A DNA stretch of 64,000 nucleotides from Flectobacillus longus (lineage in GTDB: Bacteria > Bacteroidota > Bacteroidia > Cytophagales > Spirosomataceae). Of the stretch, positions 9,134-20,500 are shown piece by piece; position 1 is the stretch's first letter; every line of letters starts with the position of its first letter. The stretch spans positions 62,001 to 126,000 of the forward strand of contig NZ_JASHIC010000007.1 in NCBI RefSeq assembly GCF_030056705.1, given 5' to 3'. The position numbers and the translations under genes were made by a program. The notes beneath the pieces were generated by a model, which had not been told where the DNA came from, did not search any database, and worked only from the letters and a program-made list of their open reading frames with translations.

Positions 9134-9595
9134 ATGAAAACTCTCTTTGCGTTCAGCATTTTACTTGCATCATTTTTTTCTGAAAAACTTCCTCAAAAAA
9201 GAATAAAGCAAGATTTTGATATACAAAAAATCACATGGAATGATTTAAAGGATGTGCATTTCAAAAAGAAATTTAATATCGACTTAGCGATGTTTTATTT
9301 ATATCCCAATTTTGGTCCAAAGGTAACTATGCTGAATGGCAAAACCATTGAAATCAAAGGATATACGATTCCTATTGATAGCGAAGGCAACTATGTGGTA
9401 TCTCAAAACCCTAATTCGATGTGCTATTTTTGTGGAAAATCTGGACCTGAATCAATGATTCAACTAAAGTTTGGAGGTAAACATCAACGATACAAGGTTG
9501 ATGAGATAAGAACATTTAAGGGTATTCTCCGACTCAATGCGACTAATGTACAGGAGTTAAATTATATTCTAGAGGATGCTGAGAGAGTAGATTAG
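9134..9595 (+). CDS. Small secreted protein, DUF3299-like
   Basis: 153 residues with a short N-terminal signal (MKTLFAFSILLASFFS). The central part (TMLNGKTIEIKGYTIPID ... NSMCYFCGKSGPESMIQL) resembles the DUF3299 fold, in which a GxxVxIxGYxxP beta-strand is followed by a Cys-containing loop; here C97 and C100 form a CYFC pair. Function is unknown. It is expressed from a promoter buried in a perfect inverted repeat and ends in a bidirectional terminator shared with the KCDKS-repeat gene. The CxxC and the neighbouring cysteine-rich genes suggest a redox or metal role, which is inference. Confidence 0.65.
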   Translation: MKTLFAFSILLASFFSEKLPQKRIKQDFDIQKITWNDLKDVHFKKKFNIDLAMFYLYPNFGPKVTMLNGKTIEIKGYTIPIDSEGNYVVSQNPNSMCYFCGKSGPESMIQLKFGGKHQRYKVDEIRTFKGILRLNATNVQELNYILEDAERVD

Positions 9596-9620
9596 AACTT
9601 CAAGTATAGTGAATTTTAGG

Positions 9621-9663
9621 ATTCGGACTTTTGATTTTGTTGAATAAAAGCAAAAGTCCGAAT
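9621..9663. terminator. Bidirectional terminator hairpin
   Basis: Arms 9621-9633 (ATTCGGACTTTTG) and 9651-9663 are exact reverse complements. It lies between the converging ends of the genes at 9134-9595 and 9681-9968. Confidence 0.7.
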
Positions 9664-9680
9664 TCCTAATAGAATAAGGA

Positions 9681-9968
9681 CTAGCAGCCAGGTTTGTCTA
9701 AACTAAAATACGGAGATGTCCATATAGCTACTTTGCTAGACGCCTTAGCATCAGCCTTAACTTTGTACTCCTGCACATCTTTTTTCTCGGCAGAAGCCGC
9801 CTTCTTGTCTTGGTCTTTGCAGTTTTCGGTTTTAGCCGATTTATCACATTTTGATTTATCACATTTTGATTTATCGCATTTCGACTTATCACATTTTCCA
9901 CCTGGACATGCCAAAGATGTTGCTACAATGCCAAGTATCAAGAATCCAGAAATAATTGCTTTTTTCAT
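9681..9968 (-). CDS. Small secreted protein with tandem KCDKS repeats
   Basis: 95 residues. A signal peptide ends near residue 20 (VATSLA). The mature protein starts CPGGKCDKS, followed by three further perfect KCDKS units, then a Lys/Ala/Glu-rich stretch and a C-terminal YKVKADAKASS ... DKPGC segment with a terminal cysteine. The repeats give one Cys and one Asp every five residues, a spacing that suits metal binding. At DNA level they are 15-base tandem repeats (about 9839-9898), liable to gain or lose units. It diverges from the histidine kinase gene at 10160, whose sensor loop is also cysteine-rich. Metal binding or redox buffering is inference; I recognise no named family. Confidence 0.7.
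   Translation of the reverse strand: MKKAIISGFLILGIVATSLACPGGKCDKSKCDKSKCDKSKCDKSAKTENCKDQDKKAASAEKKDVQEYKVKADAKASSKVAIWTSPYFSLDKPGC
9839..9898 (-). repeat. 15-bp tandem coding repeats (four units)
   Basis: Four near-identical 15-base units encode KCDKS. Third-position differences between units (for example GCATTTCGAC against ACATTTTGAT) show the array is not a very recent expansion of a single unit. Confidence 0.8.
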
Positions 9969-10084
9969 GTTGTATTTGTTTAATTTGGAAGAATGAACTA
10001 CACAAAATATTGAATTTGGTGAATATGATAATTTTCGTGCTATTGACCCTACAAAATTACAATATTATACTTGCTTCTTGCTGT

Positions 10085-10139
10085 CACTTAAGTGTTATTG
10101 ACTTGTTATAAAGTTGTTAAAATCATCTTGTTTAACAAG
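10085..10139. promoter_or_regulatory. Palindromes in the divergent promoter region
   Basis: Two short palindromes lie between the KCDKS gene and the histidine kinase: CACTTAAGTG at 10085-10094 (perfect) and CTTGTTTAACAAG at 10127-10139 (6-bp arms). A minus-strand TAATTTTG -7 match occupies 10059-10052. The palindromes are candidate binding sites for the response regulator encoded downstream. Confidence 0.4.
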
Positions 10140-10159
10140 AAGCGCTTTATCTTTACTAG

Positions 10160-11401
10160 ATGAAAATTCAGCATAAAAATATTCCTTATATTCTGATTGC
10201 GTCTACTTTAGGTGTAATAGCCTTAGTGATTATTCAGATTATTTGGATGCGACATTCATGGCGATTGTCTGAAGAGATATTTAATCAGCGGGTCACTTCT
10301 GCGCTTTGCTCTACCCTCAAATCGTACAAAGATGGCGCCTATTGCAATGATGGCAAATGTGCGGTAGTAGATATGTCAGGCGAGACGCTCATTTCGAATA
10401 TTTCGGAATTGCCACATGATATTGTCAATACAAAAGAATTTCGAGAAACATTAGATAAAAATCTAGCAAATTATCAGGTCTTTTTACCCTACCAACTTAG
10501 TCTTTCTACCAATAGTTTTTGTGCAACTGATGTATTTCAAACAGCTATTTCTTTCAAAAATCACCATGGTAACGAGTCTTACCTGAGAGTTACTTTTCCA
10601 ACCAAAGAGCGATATATTTTAGGAGGTATGACTTTGATGGTGTTAGCTACATTTTTAATTGTTGGTTTTATAACGGTTGTTCTCTTGATGGTCAATTGGT
10701 CATTGATGAAACAAAAACTTTTACTTCAAACCAATGTGGATTTTTTTAATAACATGGCTCATGAGTTTCGTACTCCTCTCAGTAGTATTGGTTTAGCAGT
10801 TAATCGCTTGGCTAAGAAACATGAAGATTTAAGAGAAAATCCATTTTTAGAAGTAATCAAAAGAGAAAACACTCAATTACTCCAAGAAGTTGAACGAGTA
10901 TTACACCTTGCCAAAATCGAAAACGGAGAATACATTTTAGAGAAAGAAAAGCTATCTATCGAATCTCTCATTGGCGCTTCAATAGACAGTTTGTCTATGT
11001 CCATTTCCGAAAAAAATGCACATATTACCCAAGAGGGCTTCAACAGTGAAATGTGTGTATTGGGAGACAGACAACATCTGATTAATACCTTTCGAAATCT
11101 GATTGAAAATGCCTTGAAATATAATGAAAATACACCCGAAATTCGCATTTCTGCCAAATTACAATCACAAGACATAGTCATTTCATTTGAAGATAACGGT
11201 ATTGGTATTCCTGTCAGTCAGAGGAGTTTAATATTTGAAAAGTTTCAACGAGTTCATCAAAGCACTCATGCTTTTAAGGGATTTGGACTAGGTTTGGCTT
11301 ACGTAAAAAATATGCTTGAGCTTCATAAAGGAAATATTCAAGTAAAAAGCGAAGATAAAAAAGGAAGCTGTTTTGAGGTATATCTACCATTGTGCATATA
11401 G
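10160..11401 (+). CDS. Sensor histidine kinase with cysteine-rich periplasmic loop
   Basis: 413 residues. Transmembrane helix 1 is about 9-30 and helix 2 about 155-178, enclosing a periplasmic sensor of roughly 120 residues. The sensor contains C50, C62, C67 and C121. The HisKA domain has phosphoacceptor H201 in NNMAHEFRTPLSS. The HATPase domain shows the N box (NTFRNLIENALKY), G1 (EDNGIGIP) and G2 (GFGLGLAYVK). It should phosphorylate the OmpR-type regulator encoded 49 bases downstream. The adjacent divergent gene encodes a secreted Cys-repeat protein, so a metal or redox stimulus is plausible but unproven. Confidence 0.93.
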   Translation: MKIQHKNIPYILIASTLGVIALVIIQIIWMRHSWRLSEEIFNQRVTSALCSTLKSYKDGAYCNDGKCAVVDMSGETLISNISELPHDIVNTKEFRETLDKNLANYQVFLPYQLSLSTNSFCATDVFQTAISFKNHHGNESYLRVTFPTKERYILGGMTLMVLATFLIVGFITVVLLMVNWSLMKQKLLLQTNVDFFNNMAHEFRTPLSSIGLAVNRLAKKHEDLRENPFLEVIKRENTQLLQEVERVLHLAKIENGEYILEKEKLSIESLIGASIDSLSMSISEKNAHITQEGFNSEMCVLGDRQHLINTFRNLIENALKYNENTPEIRISAKLQSQDIVISFEDNGIGIPVSQRSLIFEKFQRVHQSTHAFKGFGLGLAYVKNMLELHKGNIQVKSEDKKGSCFEVYLPLCI

Positions 11402-11450
11402 AAATCCGTCTTTAGCAAAAGCTTGAAAAATTACTGATAACCACTTATCT

Positions 11451-12149
11451 ATGATCAACACTACACACAAAATACTTTTGATTGAAGATGACCTAAGTAT
11501 GGGTTTCTTATTGACCGAATTTTTGGAAGACCAAGGATTCGAAGTCAAACTATGTCGAGACGGAGAAAGTGGATATAATGCCCTCAAAAGACAAAATTAC
11601 GACGTTTGCCTCCTCGATGTGATGATGCCCAAAATGGATGGTTTTACGCTAGCAACTCACTGTAAAGAGCTCAATCCAAACATGCCATTTTTGTTTATTA
11701 CGGCACGCTCGTTAAAAGAAGATAAGCTAAAAGGTTTTGAACTAGGTGCAGAGGATTATATCACAAAGCCGTTTGATGAAGACGAATTACTATGCCGAAT
11801 CAAGGTATTATTGCGTCGCCAGCCATCTCAATCGACAATACCACAAGCACAGAAATTTAATATAGGCACTTACATTTTTGATTATTCAAGACAAGAGCTT
11901 TGTTATCAAGATGAAACATGGCGTTTGACCGAAACAGAAAGTGAGGTATTAAAATTGCTATGTCAGAATCAAAATCAAATTTTAAAAAGAGAAGACGCTG
12001 TTGAAAAAATTTATGGCAAAAAAGATTATTTCTTAGGAAGAAGCTTTGATGTGTTTATTTCAAAATTAAGAAAAATGTTACAATATGACCCCAACATCAG
12101 TATCGACAATGTTTTTAAGGTTGGATTCATTCTTAATATTCAACAGTAA
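11451..12149 (+). CDS. OmpR/PhoB-family response regulator
   Basis: 232 residues. The receiver domain has the acidic pair E12/D13/D14, phosphoacceptor D56 (CLLDVMMP), T84 (FITARS) and K106 (ITKPF). A C-terminal winged helix follows (LTETESEVLKLLCQNQNQ ... LGRSFDVFISKLRKML). It is the partner of the kinase just upstream, with 49 bases between them. The likely targets are its own divergent promoter region and the small genes nearby. Confidence 0.93.
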   Translation: MINTTHKILLIEDDLSMGFLLTEFLEDQGFEVKLCRDGESGYNALKRQNYDVCLLDVMMPKMDGFTLATHCKELNPNMPFLFITARSLKEDKLKGFELGAEDYITKPFDEDELLCRIKVLLRRQPSQSTIPQAQKFNIGTYIFDYSRQELCYQDETWRLTETESEVLKLLCQNQNQILKREDAVEKIYGKKDYFLGRSFDVFISKLRKMLQYDPNISIDNVFKVGFILNIQQ

Positions 12150-12247
12150 TCATTCAATTTTAAGGAATACAATATAATTAAAATACTCATATTCAAATCA
12201 TTACATTTTACTATCTTTACACCATCTAAACTCTAAAATTATATACT

Positions 12248-12607
12248 ATGAAAAACTACCTACGCTTAGCCAGTTTACTCTTCATTTTTTCAATGAATGC
12301 TTGTACTGATGACGCCTCCAATACGTTACCAACCGACACATGTTTTAAGAAAGACCCTATTGCCGAACTACCTTGGCTCAAAACGGTAGTTACTCAATTT
12401 CAACAGCCCAAAAGTGGTCCATTAAAGGTTGTCTTATATGTATACAAAAGCGAGTACTACATAGCTGTCAACAATCCCCTAGTATCTTCCCCTGGGTCGT
12501 ATATCTTTAATTGTAAGGGCGAAAGTATTGGCAAACTCAACATCTCCTATAATCAATTCACGGCAGATGCACTAACTGAAAAAGTATTATTGGAAGGGAC
12601 ATATTAG
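12248..12607 (+). CDS. Small lipoprotein of unknown function
   Basis: 119 residues with a lipoprotein signal (FIFSMNACTDD, Cys19). The mature part has a helix-like PIAELPWLKTVVTQFQ followed by beta-strands (VVLYVYKSEYYIAVNNP) and a C-terminal 'YIFNCKGESIG' turn. Small lipoproteins of this layout, with a repeated 'W..Y.. G..Y.' beta pattern, are common in Bacteroidota and uncharacterised. It follows the two-component operon by about 100 bases, and a TATCTTTA near 12212 could be its own -7 element. Confidence 0.65.
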   Translation: MKNYLRLASLLFIFSMNACTDDASNTLPTDTCFKKDPIAELPWLKTVVTQFQQPKSGPLKVVLYVYKSEYYIAVNNPLVSSPGSYIFNCKGESIGKLNISYNQFTADALTEKVLLEGTY

Positions 12608-12840
12608 GTTATTTTCAGACTAAGAATATGTCTATAAAAAGTATCTCTTGATACTAGCTAATAATTCCGAATCGTCTTCACGCTTTCTAAGTCCATTTCT
12701 TTCAGATATAGTCTTCGCACTTCAATTGTTTGATGTGTGTAAAGGGTTATATGACTAATTCCATGAAAGATAAAAGACAAATAAAATTATTTAATATACT
12801 TATAATCACAATATTAACCAGTTAATCGGTGAGTAAAAAA

Positions 12841-12898
12841 GGGCATAGATTATGATGAAATATCCTCCTTATTTTGAGGTAAACAAATTTCATTGCCC
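12841..12898 (+). promoter_or_regulatory. Interrupted stem-loop in the leader of the three-gene secreted-protein locus
   Basis: GGGCA (12841-12845) pairs with TGCCC (12894-12898), ATGAAAT (12855-12861) pairs with ATTTCAT (12887-12893), and CCTC (12864-12867) pairs with GAGG (12876-12879). The 9-base asymmetry on the left is a bulge. The structure ends six bases before the ATG at 12904, so it could control translation. It fits no riboswitch class I know. Confidence 0.45.
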
Positions 12899-12903
12899 TA
12901 CTC

Positions 12904-14562
12904 ATGAAAAAACTTTTCATACTACTATGCTTTTGGCAGATTCCGCTATTGGCGCAAGATTTGGGTGGTTTAAAGGGACAAAAGCCTATCACCATTTCGG
13001 GAGGTTTGAATTTAGGTTTTAATACCTATGTAAATCTTGAAGGTAGGCAGCGTCTCGACCCTTTTTCTTGGACTATTTCTGCCAGTCCTGTAATTTCGTT
13101 TTATGGTATTCAAATGCCATTCTTTTTCTTGATTAACCAACAAAGTCAGTCCTTTTCGGGACCGTTCCAACAGTTTGGAATGAGTCCATCCTACAAATGG
13201 GCGAGACTGCATTTGGGCTATCGTAACCTCAATTATTCCAATTACACACTGGCTGGACGAATGTTTTTTGGGGCGGGTATTGACCTGAATCCTGGCAAAT
13301 TTCGCTTCTCTGCCATGTATGGGCGCTTTCAACAAGCAAGTTTGAGAGACACTACTCGCAATACCTTTTCGTCTTTGCCCTCTACTTTCAGACGCATGGG
13401 ATATGCCGTAAAAGTAGGAGTTGGTTCTTCGCAAAACTTCATTGACCTGATTTATACCAAAGCATGGGATGAGGAAAACTCTATTAGAATTCCATCTACC
13501 GAAGGCATTACTCCCGCCGAAAACACCACGCTTGGTATTGTTTCTCAATTGACTTTTTTCAAGAAAATAACTTGGTCGACCGACCTTGGAGTCAGTGGTT
13601 ATACCTCTGATATAAACGCCAAAGATTTGACAGGAACAATATCCCTCGATAGTGAATTTTTGAAGAAACTATTTTTATTAAAGCGGAGCACGCAGGTGGG
13701 TTATGCCGCCAATAGTAGCTTGAGATTTAGTTCACGCTTTGCATCCTTACAAGTACAATACCGTTTGATTTCTACCGATTATAAGTCGATGGGTGCGTAC
13801 TTTTTCAACAATGATGTACAAGAAATTCTATTTTCTCCCTCCTTTTCTTTCTGGCAGGGTCGAGTAAACTTGAGTGGTAGTTATGGCATACAACAAGATA
13901 ATGTTAGTAAAACCAAAGCCACTCAAACTACTCGTAACATTGGTTCACTTAATTTGTCGGTGCAACCCTCGACCAAGTTTGGGATGATGATGACCTATTC
14001 AAATTACGGCACTTTCCAAAACAACCCTGATAGAATAATTGATACGCTCAAAATCCAGCAAGTCAACCAAAGTTTGGTCGTAGCACCTCGTTTTGCATGG
14101 GGCGACAGGGTGGTAAGCCATTCGATAAACTTGATGTCGAGTTATCAAAACTCCACCGATTATAACACGGTTTCCAAACAGTTATTAGAATTCAATAACC
14201 TGTTTTTGTCTTTCAACTATTTGAGAAACAACATGAAACAGAAATTTACGATAAGCCCAGGAGGGATTTTTATCAAAAACTTTTTGTCATACGGCAATAC
14301 ACAATCGATGGGTGTGAGTTTGAATATTTCCAAAAACTTGAAGTCATTTTCTAATAGCTTGAATGTCAATTATAACCAAAACTATTATAAAGAAAATGCC
14401 AACGGCTATACTTTCAATGCCCGATGGAACGGACGTATCAGGCTTTCGAGCAAACAACAACTTTCGTTGAGTGCGGCATTGCTCTACAACAAAGACCTCA
14501 AATTTGAAGCAAGAAATTTCACAGAAGTATATACCCAAGCGGGCTATTCTCTTAACTTTTAA
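12904..14562 (+). CDS. Outer-membrane beta-barrel-like protein
   Basis: 552 residues. Signal peptide about 1-17 (IPLLAQ). The rest has alternating short amphipathic strands rich in Ser, Asn, Tyr and Phe (LNLGFNTYVN, WARLHLGYRNLNY, RFSAMYGRFQQA, LSAALLYNKDL) and ends in a terminal aromatic residue (AGYSLNF), the usual outer-membrane assembly signal. I recognise no named family. Thirteen bases separate it from the giant protein gene, so the two are co-transcribed; it may be an export pore or surface anchor for that protein. This partnership is inferred from spacing only. Confidence 0.75.
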   Translation: MKKLFILLCFWQIPLLAQDLGGLKGQKPITISGGLNLGFNTYVNLEGRQRLDPFSWTISASPVISFYGIQMPFFFLINQQSQSFSGPFQQFGMSPSYKWARLHLGYRNLNYSNYTLAGRMFFGAGIDLNPGKFRFSAMYGRFQQASLRDTTRNTFSSLPSTFRRMGYAVKVGVGSSQNFIDLIYTKAWDEENSIRIPSTEGITPAENTTLGIVSQLTFFKKITWSTDLGVSGYTSDINAKDLTGTISLDSEFLKKLFLLKRSTQVGYAANSSLRFSSRFASLQVQYRLISTDYKSMGAYFFNNDVQEILFSPSFSFWQGRVNLSGSYGIQQDNVSKTKATQTTRNIGSLNLSVQPSTKFGMMMTYSNYGTFQNNPDRIIDTLKIQQVNQSLVVAPRFAWGDRVVSHSINLMSSYQNSTDYNTVSKQLLEFNNLFLSFNYLRNNMKQKFTISPGGIFIKNFLSYGNTQSMGVSLNISKNLKSFSNSLNVNYNQNYYKENANGYTFNARWNGRIRLSSKQQLSLSAALLYNKDLKFEARNFTEVYTQAGYSLNF

Positions 14563-14575
14563 ATCATTCAACGCC

Positions 14576-17500
14576 ATGAAAAAACTTTTCCTTTTTCTGA
14601 GCTTATTGATGGGAATAGGGTTTGATTCATTGAGTCAAACCCTTAGTGGAATCAACGTTCAAACGATTTTTCCCCCACCCTATAGCCCAAGACTCAAAGA
14701 TTATGCGCCCGATGGTGCCAATAACTCTTTGAGAGTAATTTTGACAAATACAACTCCCAATCCAGTCGATGTAAAGCTTTTGGGAGAAATAAAAGGACAA
14801 AACAACGGCGTACGTGCTGTTACCAAAGATTCTTATCAACCCTCCTCGCCGATAACACTCCCCGGTAATGGAGTGCCTGTGGAGGTGGAGATTTTTGGCT
14901 CTAGCCAAAACTTTTTTACTGAAAATAACATCGATATTACGGGTATCGACCCCAAATCATTGATTAGTGGCTTGATTCCTCAAGGCTTCTACGAATTCTG
15001 TATCAAGGTAGCACCCTACAATCAGCGACCTGCGATATTGAATGGCAATGAGCCTCGTGGATGTATCATGATTCCCATAACGTATATCGAGCCAGCACGC
15101 TTGACCATGCCTTTATGTGATCCAGTTACACCAATTCAATCGACTAATCCACAAAATATTGTTTTTAACTGGACTCCTTGCGTGGGCAATATTGCTGGGG
15201 CACAAATAACGTATGATTTTTACCTTGTTAGAGTGCCAGAAGGACAAAATCCCAACGACGCCATTAATAACGCTATCAATAGAAATGTAGGAAATCCGTA
15301 TTCAGAAAAGGATTTAGTAGCTCCCAATCTCATTTTTGGCGCTAACTATCCCGAACTCGTCAATGGACTATATGCGTGGATGGTGGTTGCGAAAGATGCT
15401 AACGAAAAAATCTATTTACAAAATGATGGAAAAAGCGAAGTCTGCACGTTTAGAGTAGGTGCTCAGGGCGAAATGCTGGCTGCAAACAGCAGTATTGTAA
15501 AATGTAAAAATACCAAATTTCCAGCCGATTTGTTGGCCGTAAAACAAAATGACTTAGTAGGTAAAACGGTAAAGATAGGCAATTTTGACATGACGATTGA
15601 CCAAGCCGTGGAATCGCCAGAGGGCTGGTCGGGGAACGGACGAATTACTTGGAATTATGTGCCATTGAAGGTGAAATTTTCAAAATTGAAAATTAATGCC
15701 GCTAATCAAGCTATTTCAGGTTTGGCAAATGGAAGTGATGAAGGTTTCCAAATGCCAGGCATTACTCCTCCCGATTTATCGACGTATAAAAATATCAGTG
15801 TAGACTATCTGAAAACATACACCAACTTGCTAACAAGCAAACTTTGGAATGACCTCAAAGGGCAAATGGCTGTTTCATTGCCTATTGGATATAGCACTGG
15901 CGCTGGTTTGATAGGGGTCAATTATTTCACAATTGCGCCAGATGGTGCCGAAATGGGGGCATTACTCAATGTCAAAATGCCAGAGGATAATTCCTTTTTG
16001 TCGATGGCTGCAACTGAGATGTGTATGTTGCCTGACAAGCTTTTTCCCAAAAATGCAGTCCTTTATTTAGTCAAAGACTTTAAAGCGCCCTATACACCAA
16101 TCACGTTTAAACAAAGTCATTATCCACAAAACGATGGTACGTATGCTATTCTCGACGAAGACTCGGTTCGTCATGTGCACGTAGAAGCGGAGTTGAATCT
16201 AGGGAAAAATGTGTTGGAGTTAAATGATGAAAACGGTAATACCCTAGCTGGTGATGTCATTACACAACTCAAATTTGATTTTAACAAATGGAACGATTGG
16301 GTTGCTACAGTAACAGTTCCAACATTTGGGATTAAAGATGCAGGAGGAATTTCGGTGAAAGGTTTAGATGCGTTTTATGACCATTCTGATTTTCGAAATC
16401 CCCCCAATTTCAACCCACCAGCCGAATATGATGGTGAAAGAGGTAATACTTTCAAAGGACTATATTTGCAACGAGTAGATGTATTGTTACCTAAATCGCT
16501 AGGCGGAGGAGGAAATAACCGCCTCAGTTTTGCAGCATCTAATATGGTTTTTGATAGCGACGGACTTACTGCACGTTTTACGCCTTCACGTTATCCATTG
16601 TTGGATTATACGACAGGAAAAATGGGAAAATTGGCTTTTTCAGTAGATTCTTTTGAGGTATTGATTGTCAAAAATGCCTTGATACGTGGTAATATGGTGG
16701 GTAAAATACAATTGCCGATTAGTTCCGATGTGTTAGATTATACTTGTAACCTTCGTAATGGTATAGATTCGCTCAAAATCTTGGTAAAACCCAAACCACA
16801 AGGATACAATGTGCCAGTATTTATGGCCAATATGAAAATAGCTCCGAACTCAATTTTTGTGATTGGCTTGGTAAAAGATAAAGACCCAGAGTTCTTATTT
16901 TCACTCAATGGTACGCTAACATTAGACTCCAAACCACCACTCAATATGGTCGTGCCTGACCTGACTTTTGAGAATTTCTCACTTTCAACTTTTAAAGCCT
17001 TGGGGGGCGACGAAATTGCTGGTAGCGGGATATATCTACAAACAGGTGAATGGTATCTGGAGGGAGGACTGGCAGGAGAGCATGAAAAAGACCCAGCCAA
17101 TAAAGACGTAAAAGGCGGTCCTCATGAGGATATTATAATGAGCTCAGCAGTAGCCAATGGAGGTAAAGAATCAAAAATGGGAGGTTTCCCTATTCAATTG
17201 ATTCCTCCAAAATTTGTAAAAAACAATATTGGCTTAGGCTTCGAATTTGGGGTGAAAGTCATGGTAGGTGGCGACGATGCCAGCTTGGCAAATGCATCTG
17301 GAACGGTACAAGTATTAGGTAGATTAGATTTTATAAATGGAAAATTAACACCTTCCTTCAAAGGAGTATATCCTTCTCGATTTACCATTGATGGACAGTT
17401 TGGTCCTGCCAATGTTAAAGGTGAATTGAAATTTTATTATAGCGATGCAAAATATGGAACAGGCTTGAGTGGATGGGGAAAGGTAAAAATTCCGAATCTG

Positions 17501-20500
17501 GCAACGGTCGAATCTAATATCATTTTTGGCAATACCAATGACTATTATTATGGCTATATGGATGCTTCGGTGGTGGCAAACCCAGGCTTTGTACTAGTAC
17601 CGCCACTTACCTTGACAGGTTTTGGTGGAGGTTTGTATTTTAACATGAAACAAGAGGGTACAGTAGATGCTAAAATTGCTAATAAGCCGCTCACCGACGC
17701 CGAAAAAATGGAACTGAATAATGCCCCCGGTGTGACAAAGTCGGGCTTGGTGTATTCACCACAAAAAGGTGCTTGGGGACTTAAAGCTCGTGTGTATATG
17801 TCTGTGGCTGATGCCCGCTTACTGACGGCTTCGGTGGGACTTGAAGCAGGTTTTGCTAATGGTGCACTCAACAATTTTAATGCTACGGGTTCAGTCAATA
17901 TCATCTGTAAAGACGGTGTTCCCGACGATCCAACTACCTTGGTAAAAGGTTCGGTAGCTTTCAATTATTTGGCACCAGGTATTTATGACGTAAACGCAGA
18001 TATTACCGCAGGCATATTAGGAACAAATGTCCAAGTGCCATTGCGTGTACACTTTGACCCACAAAATTGGCATATCAAATTAGGAGACCCTCTCGATGCT
18101 CAAAAACGTATTGCATTTAATATTTTGGACTTGAATCTACCTGTTGTAAAAGCGCATCTAGGAGCAAAATTCTATATAGCGATGGGCAACGACTTGGGTG
18201 GTTTACCAGAATTACCTGCTGAGGTAAGTAATTTTATGGGTGGAGCCAACGCCGCTGCCGACCAATACCGAAATGCTCAGTATAGTAAGGTGGCGTCCAA
18301 AACGAATGTCGGTACTGACGAAGATGGACGAGTGACCTCTGTGCCTAAGTTCTCTATATTGGTAGGCGGACAACTACAAGGTAGTTTTGACGCTACTGTC
18401 GCCATTCTTTCTGTAAATGCTTCTGCTATTTTAGGCTTTGATGCTGCCTTACAATATGGTATCGAATGCGAACAAGGTGGACAAGCACTGGGCTGGAATG
18501 GCTGGTATGCCAACGCCCAAATGTATGCCTATCTCAACGGAGGAGCCTATATTGACCTAGATTCATGGTTTGCTGCTGGACGTTTTAAGATATGTGAAGT
18601 GACGGCTGGAGCAATACTCAAAGGTGGTATTCCTAATCCGATGTGGATGAGTGGTAGGGTAAAAGTCCAAGGGAATGTGTTGGGTTTAATCAAAATAAAC
18701 ACAGGCTTTGATTTGGCTTTTGGTGAACAATGTACCCCTGCCAACAATAAGGATAATGGTTTGGATGGTATCGAAATTATCGGAGATATTTCTCCTGCCA
18801 ATGGCGAAAATGCTGTAGAAACCGATGCACCCATTACCGTAACATTCAACACTAGCATTGGGCAAGATTATGAATTAGCAATGCCTGATAATACTGTCAA
18901 AACATTCCGTTTTAAACTAAAAGAATACAAGCTTACGTATGAAGACAGTAAAAATGGCGGTCGTCTAACCACATTCGATGGCTTCCAATCACCTGAATGG
19001 GTGAATGATAATCAGCAATTGATTTTGTCGAAAAACAAACATTTTGCCTCAACTTCCAAACATAAATTCAGTATTTCATTAGGTATTGAAGAAGTTGGAG
19101 GAAAAGGTGATAATAGTAATCGTTCCGAAGAAAAAACAGTAGAGTTTTCAACAGCTAAACAACCTGATTATATCAAGTTTAGCAATGTAAATTATACTTG
19201 GCCATTAGAAGGACAAAATTATTTCTTGAAAAATCAATTACCACAAGGAGTGATCGAAGGGCAAATTCCTGATGAAGCCTTTCGTAGCACCGTAGATGGT
19301 AGCGATTCAAAATTTAGTGCTTTGTTGGCTGGAAAATATATCTACAAGGCAGTATATATTCCGAAAGATGGTGGCGATACACTCACAACAGCGGTGTATT
19401 ACGACAAACAAAATCAGGTGAAATTTGATATTCCGAACAATTTACAAAATGATAAAACCTACCGTGTCGAAATCCGTAGAATTTATCAAAGTGCTGTAGG
19501 CTCAGCCATCAATCTCAATCAGCAACTTTTGGCAAGCGCCATGGTGAAAGAGAAAGTTACAGTGGCTAAAGCCTCAGCATTTTTACGAAGCCAAGAGGAC
19601 TTTTTCTATATCAACAAAAATGCCCTAAATCGTTCGGCAACTTCCTCTTCTTCAATTCCTAAATCTAAGGTAATTTATGACATTGTTTTCAAAACCAGTA
19701 AATACAGTACTATCAATGAAAAATTGGCAGCTGTAAATTTCGAAAGAGCCGAATATCGAAATACCAATAATGTTCAATCCGCGGATTACTTGGTGATGGA
19801 TATAAAGCCATCGAATGGAACTGCCGAAAATTTTGACGATGCTGAGTTATATGGTTACACACGAAATGGAAAAACCCAGCCTGCCTTATTAAATGTGTCG
19901 AGTCCGATGAAAGCTGGTGTAGTCAGTTTCGATACCTATATTCAAAACGAAGTGTACACGCCTTTGGTAAATTTTGGTGCCAAAGAGATAGGTATCAACT
20001 ACGGTGTTCAAGAACTGAGAAAAATTGTAGGTATTGGCACACCAGATTTAGCAGTAAGTATCCAACGCCAGTCTCTGATAGGGCAAGTTGCCTCTATTGG
20101 ATCAGTTAATTTGAATGCGTCTTTCAACGGTTTGCAAACTCCTGTAAATCAACCTACTTCGAATCAGCCTGCTGCTTCTGGTGGCGTAAAAGTTGCCCTC
20201 GGTAATATCAATGCGATTGGCTCATTTTTGCGTCTGGACGATATTATTGGACCTTCATTGACTTTCTTCCCATTAGAAGACGAACCTACCAGAATGTATG
20301 CTTTTGCCTTCAAGGTTGATCAAGTTGCGTATCATGATTTTTACGCAGTCAAGAATTTTGGTGAAAATATGGTCAGAACTCGCCAAGCACTGAATGCAAG
20401 TTTAGGGAATTGGAAAAATGTCTCCTTAGGTTTTGGTTCTATTTTCGGAAATATCAACGTACAAGGAACAAGTAGAAGTTTGACCTTGAATACCTCCGCC

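Noticed and set aside
9839-9898. Short evenly spaced repeats as a possible CRISPR array
   Set aside because: The units are contiguous 15-base coding repeats without spacers.
14471-14575. Upstream start for the 2050-residue protein
   Set aside because: It lies inside the previous gene and precedes the signal peptide.
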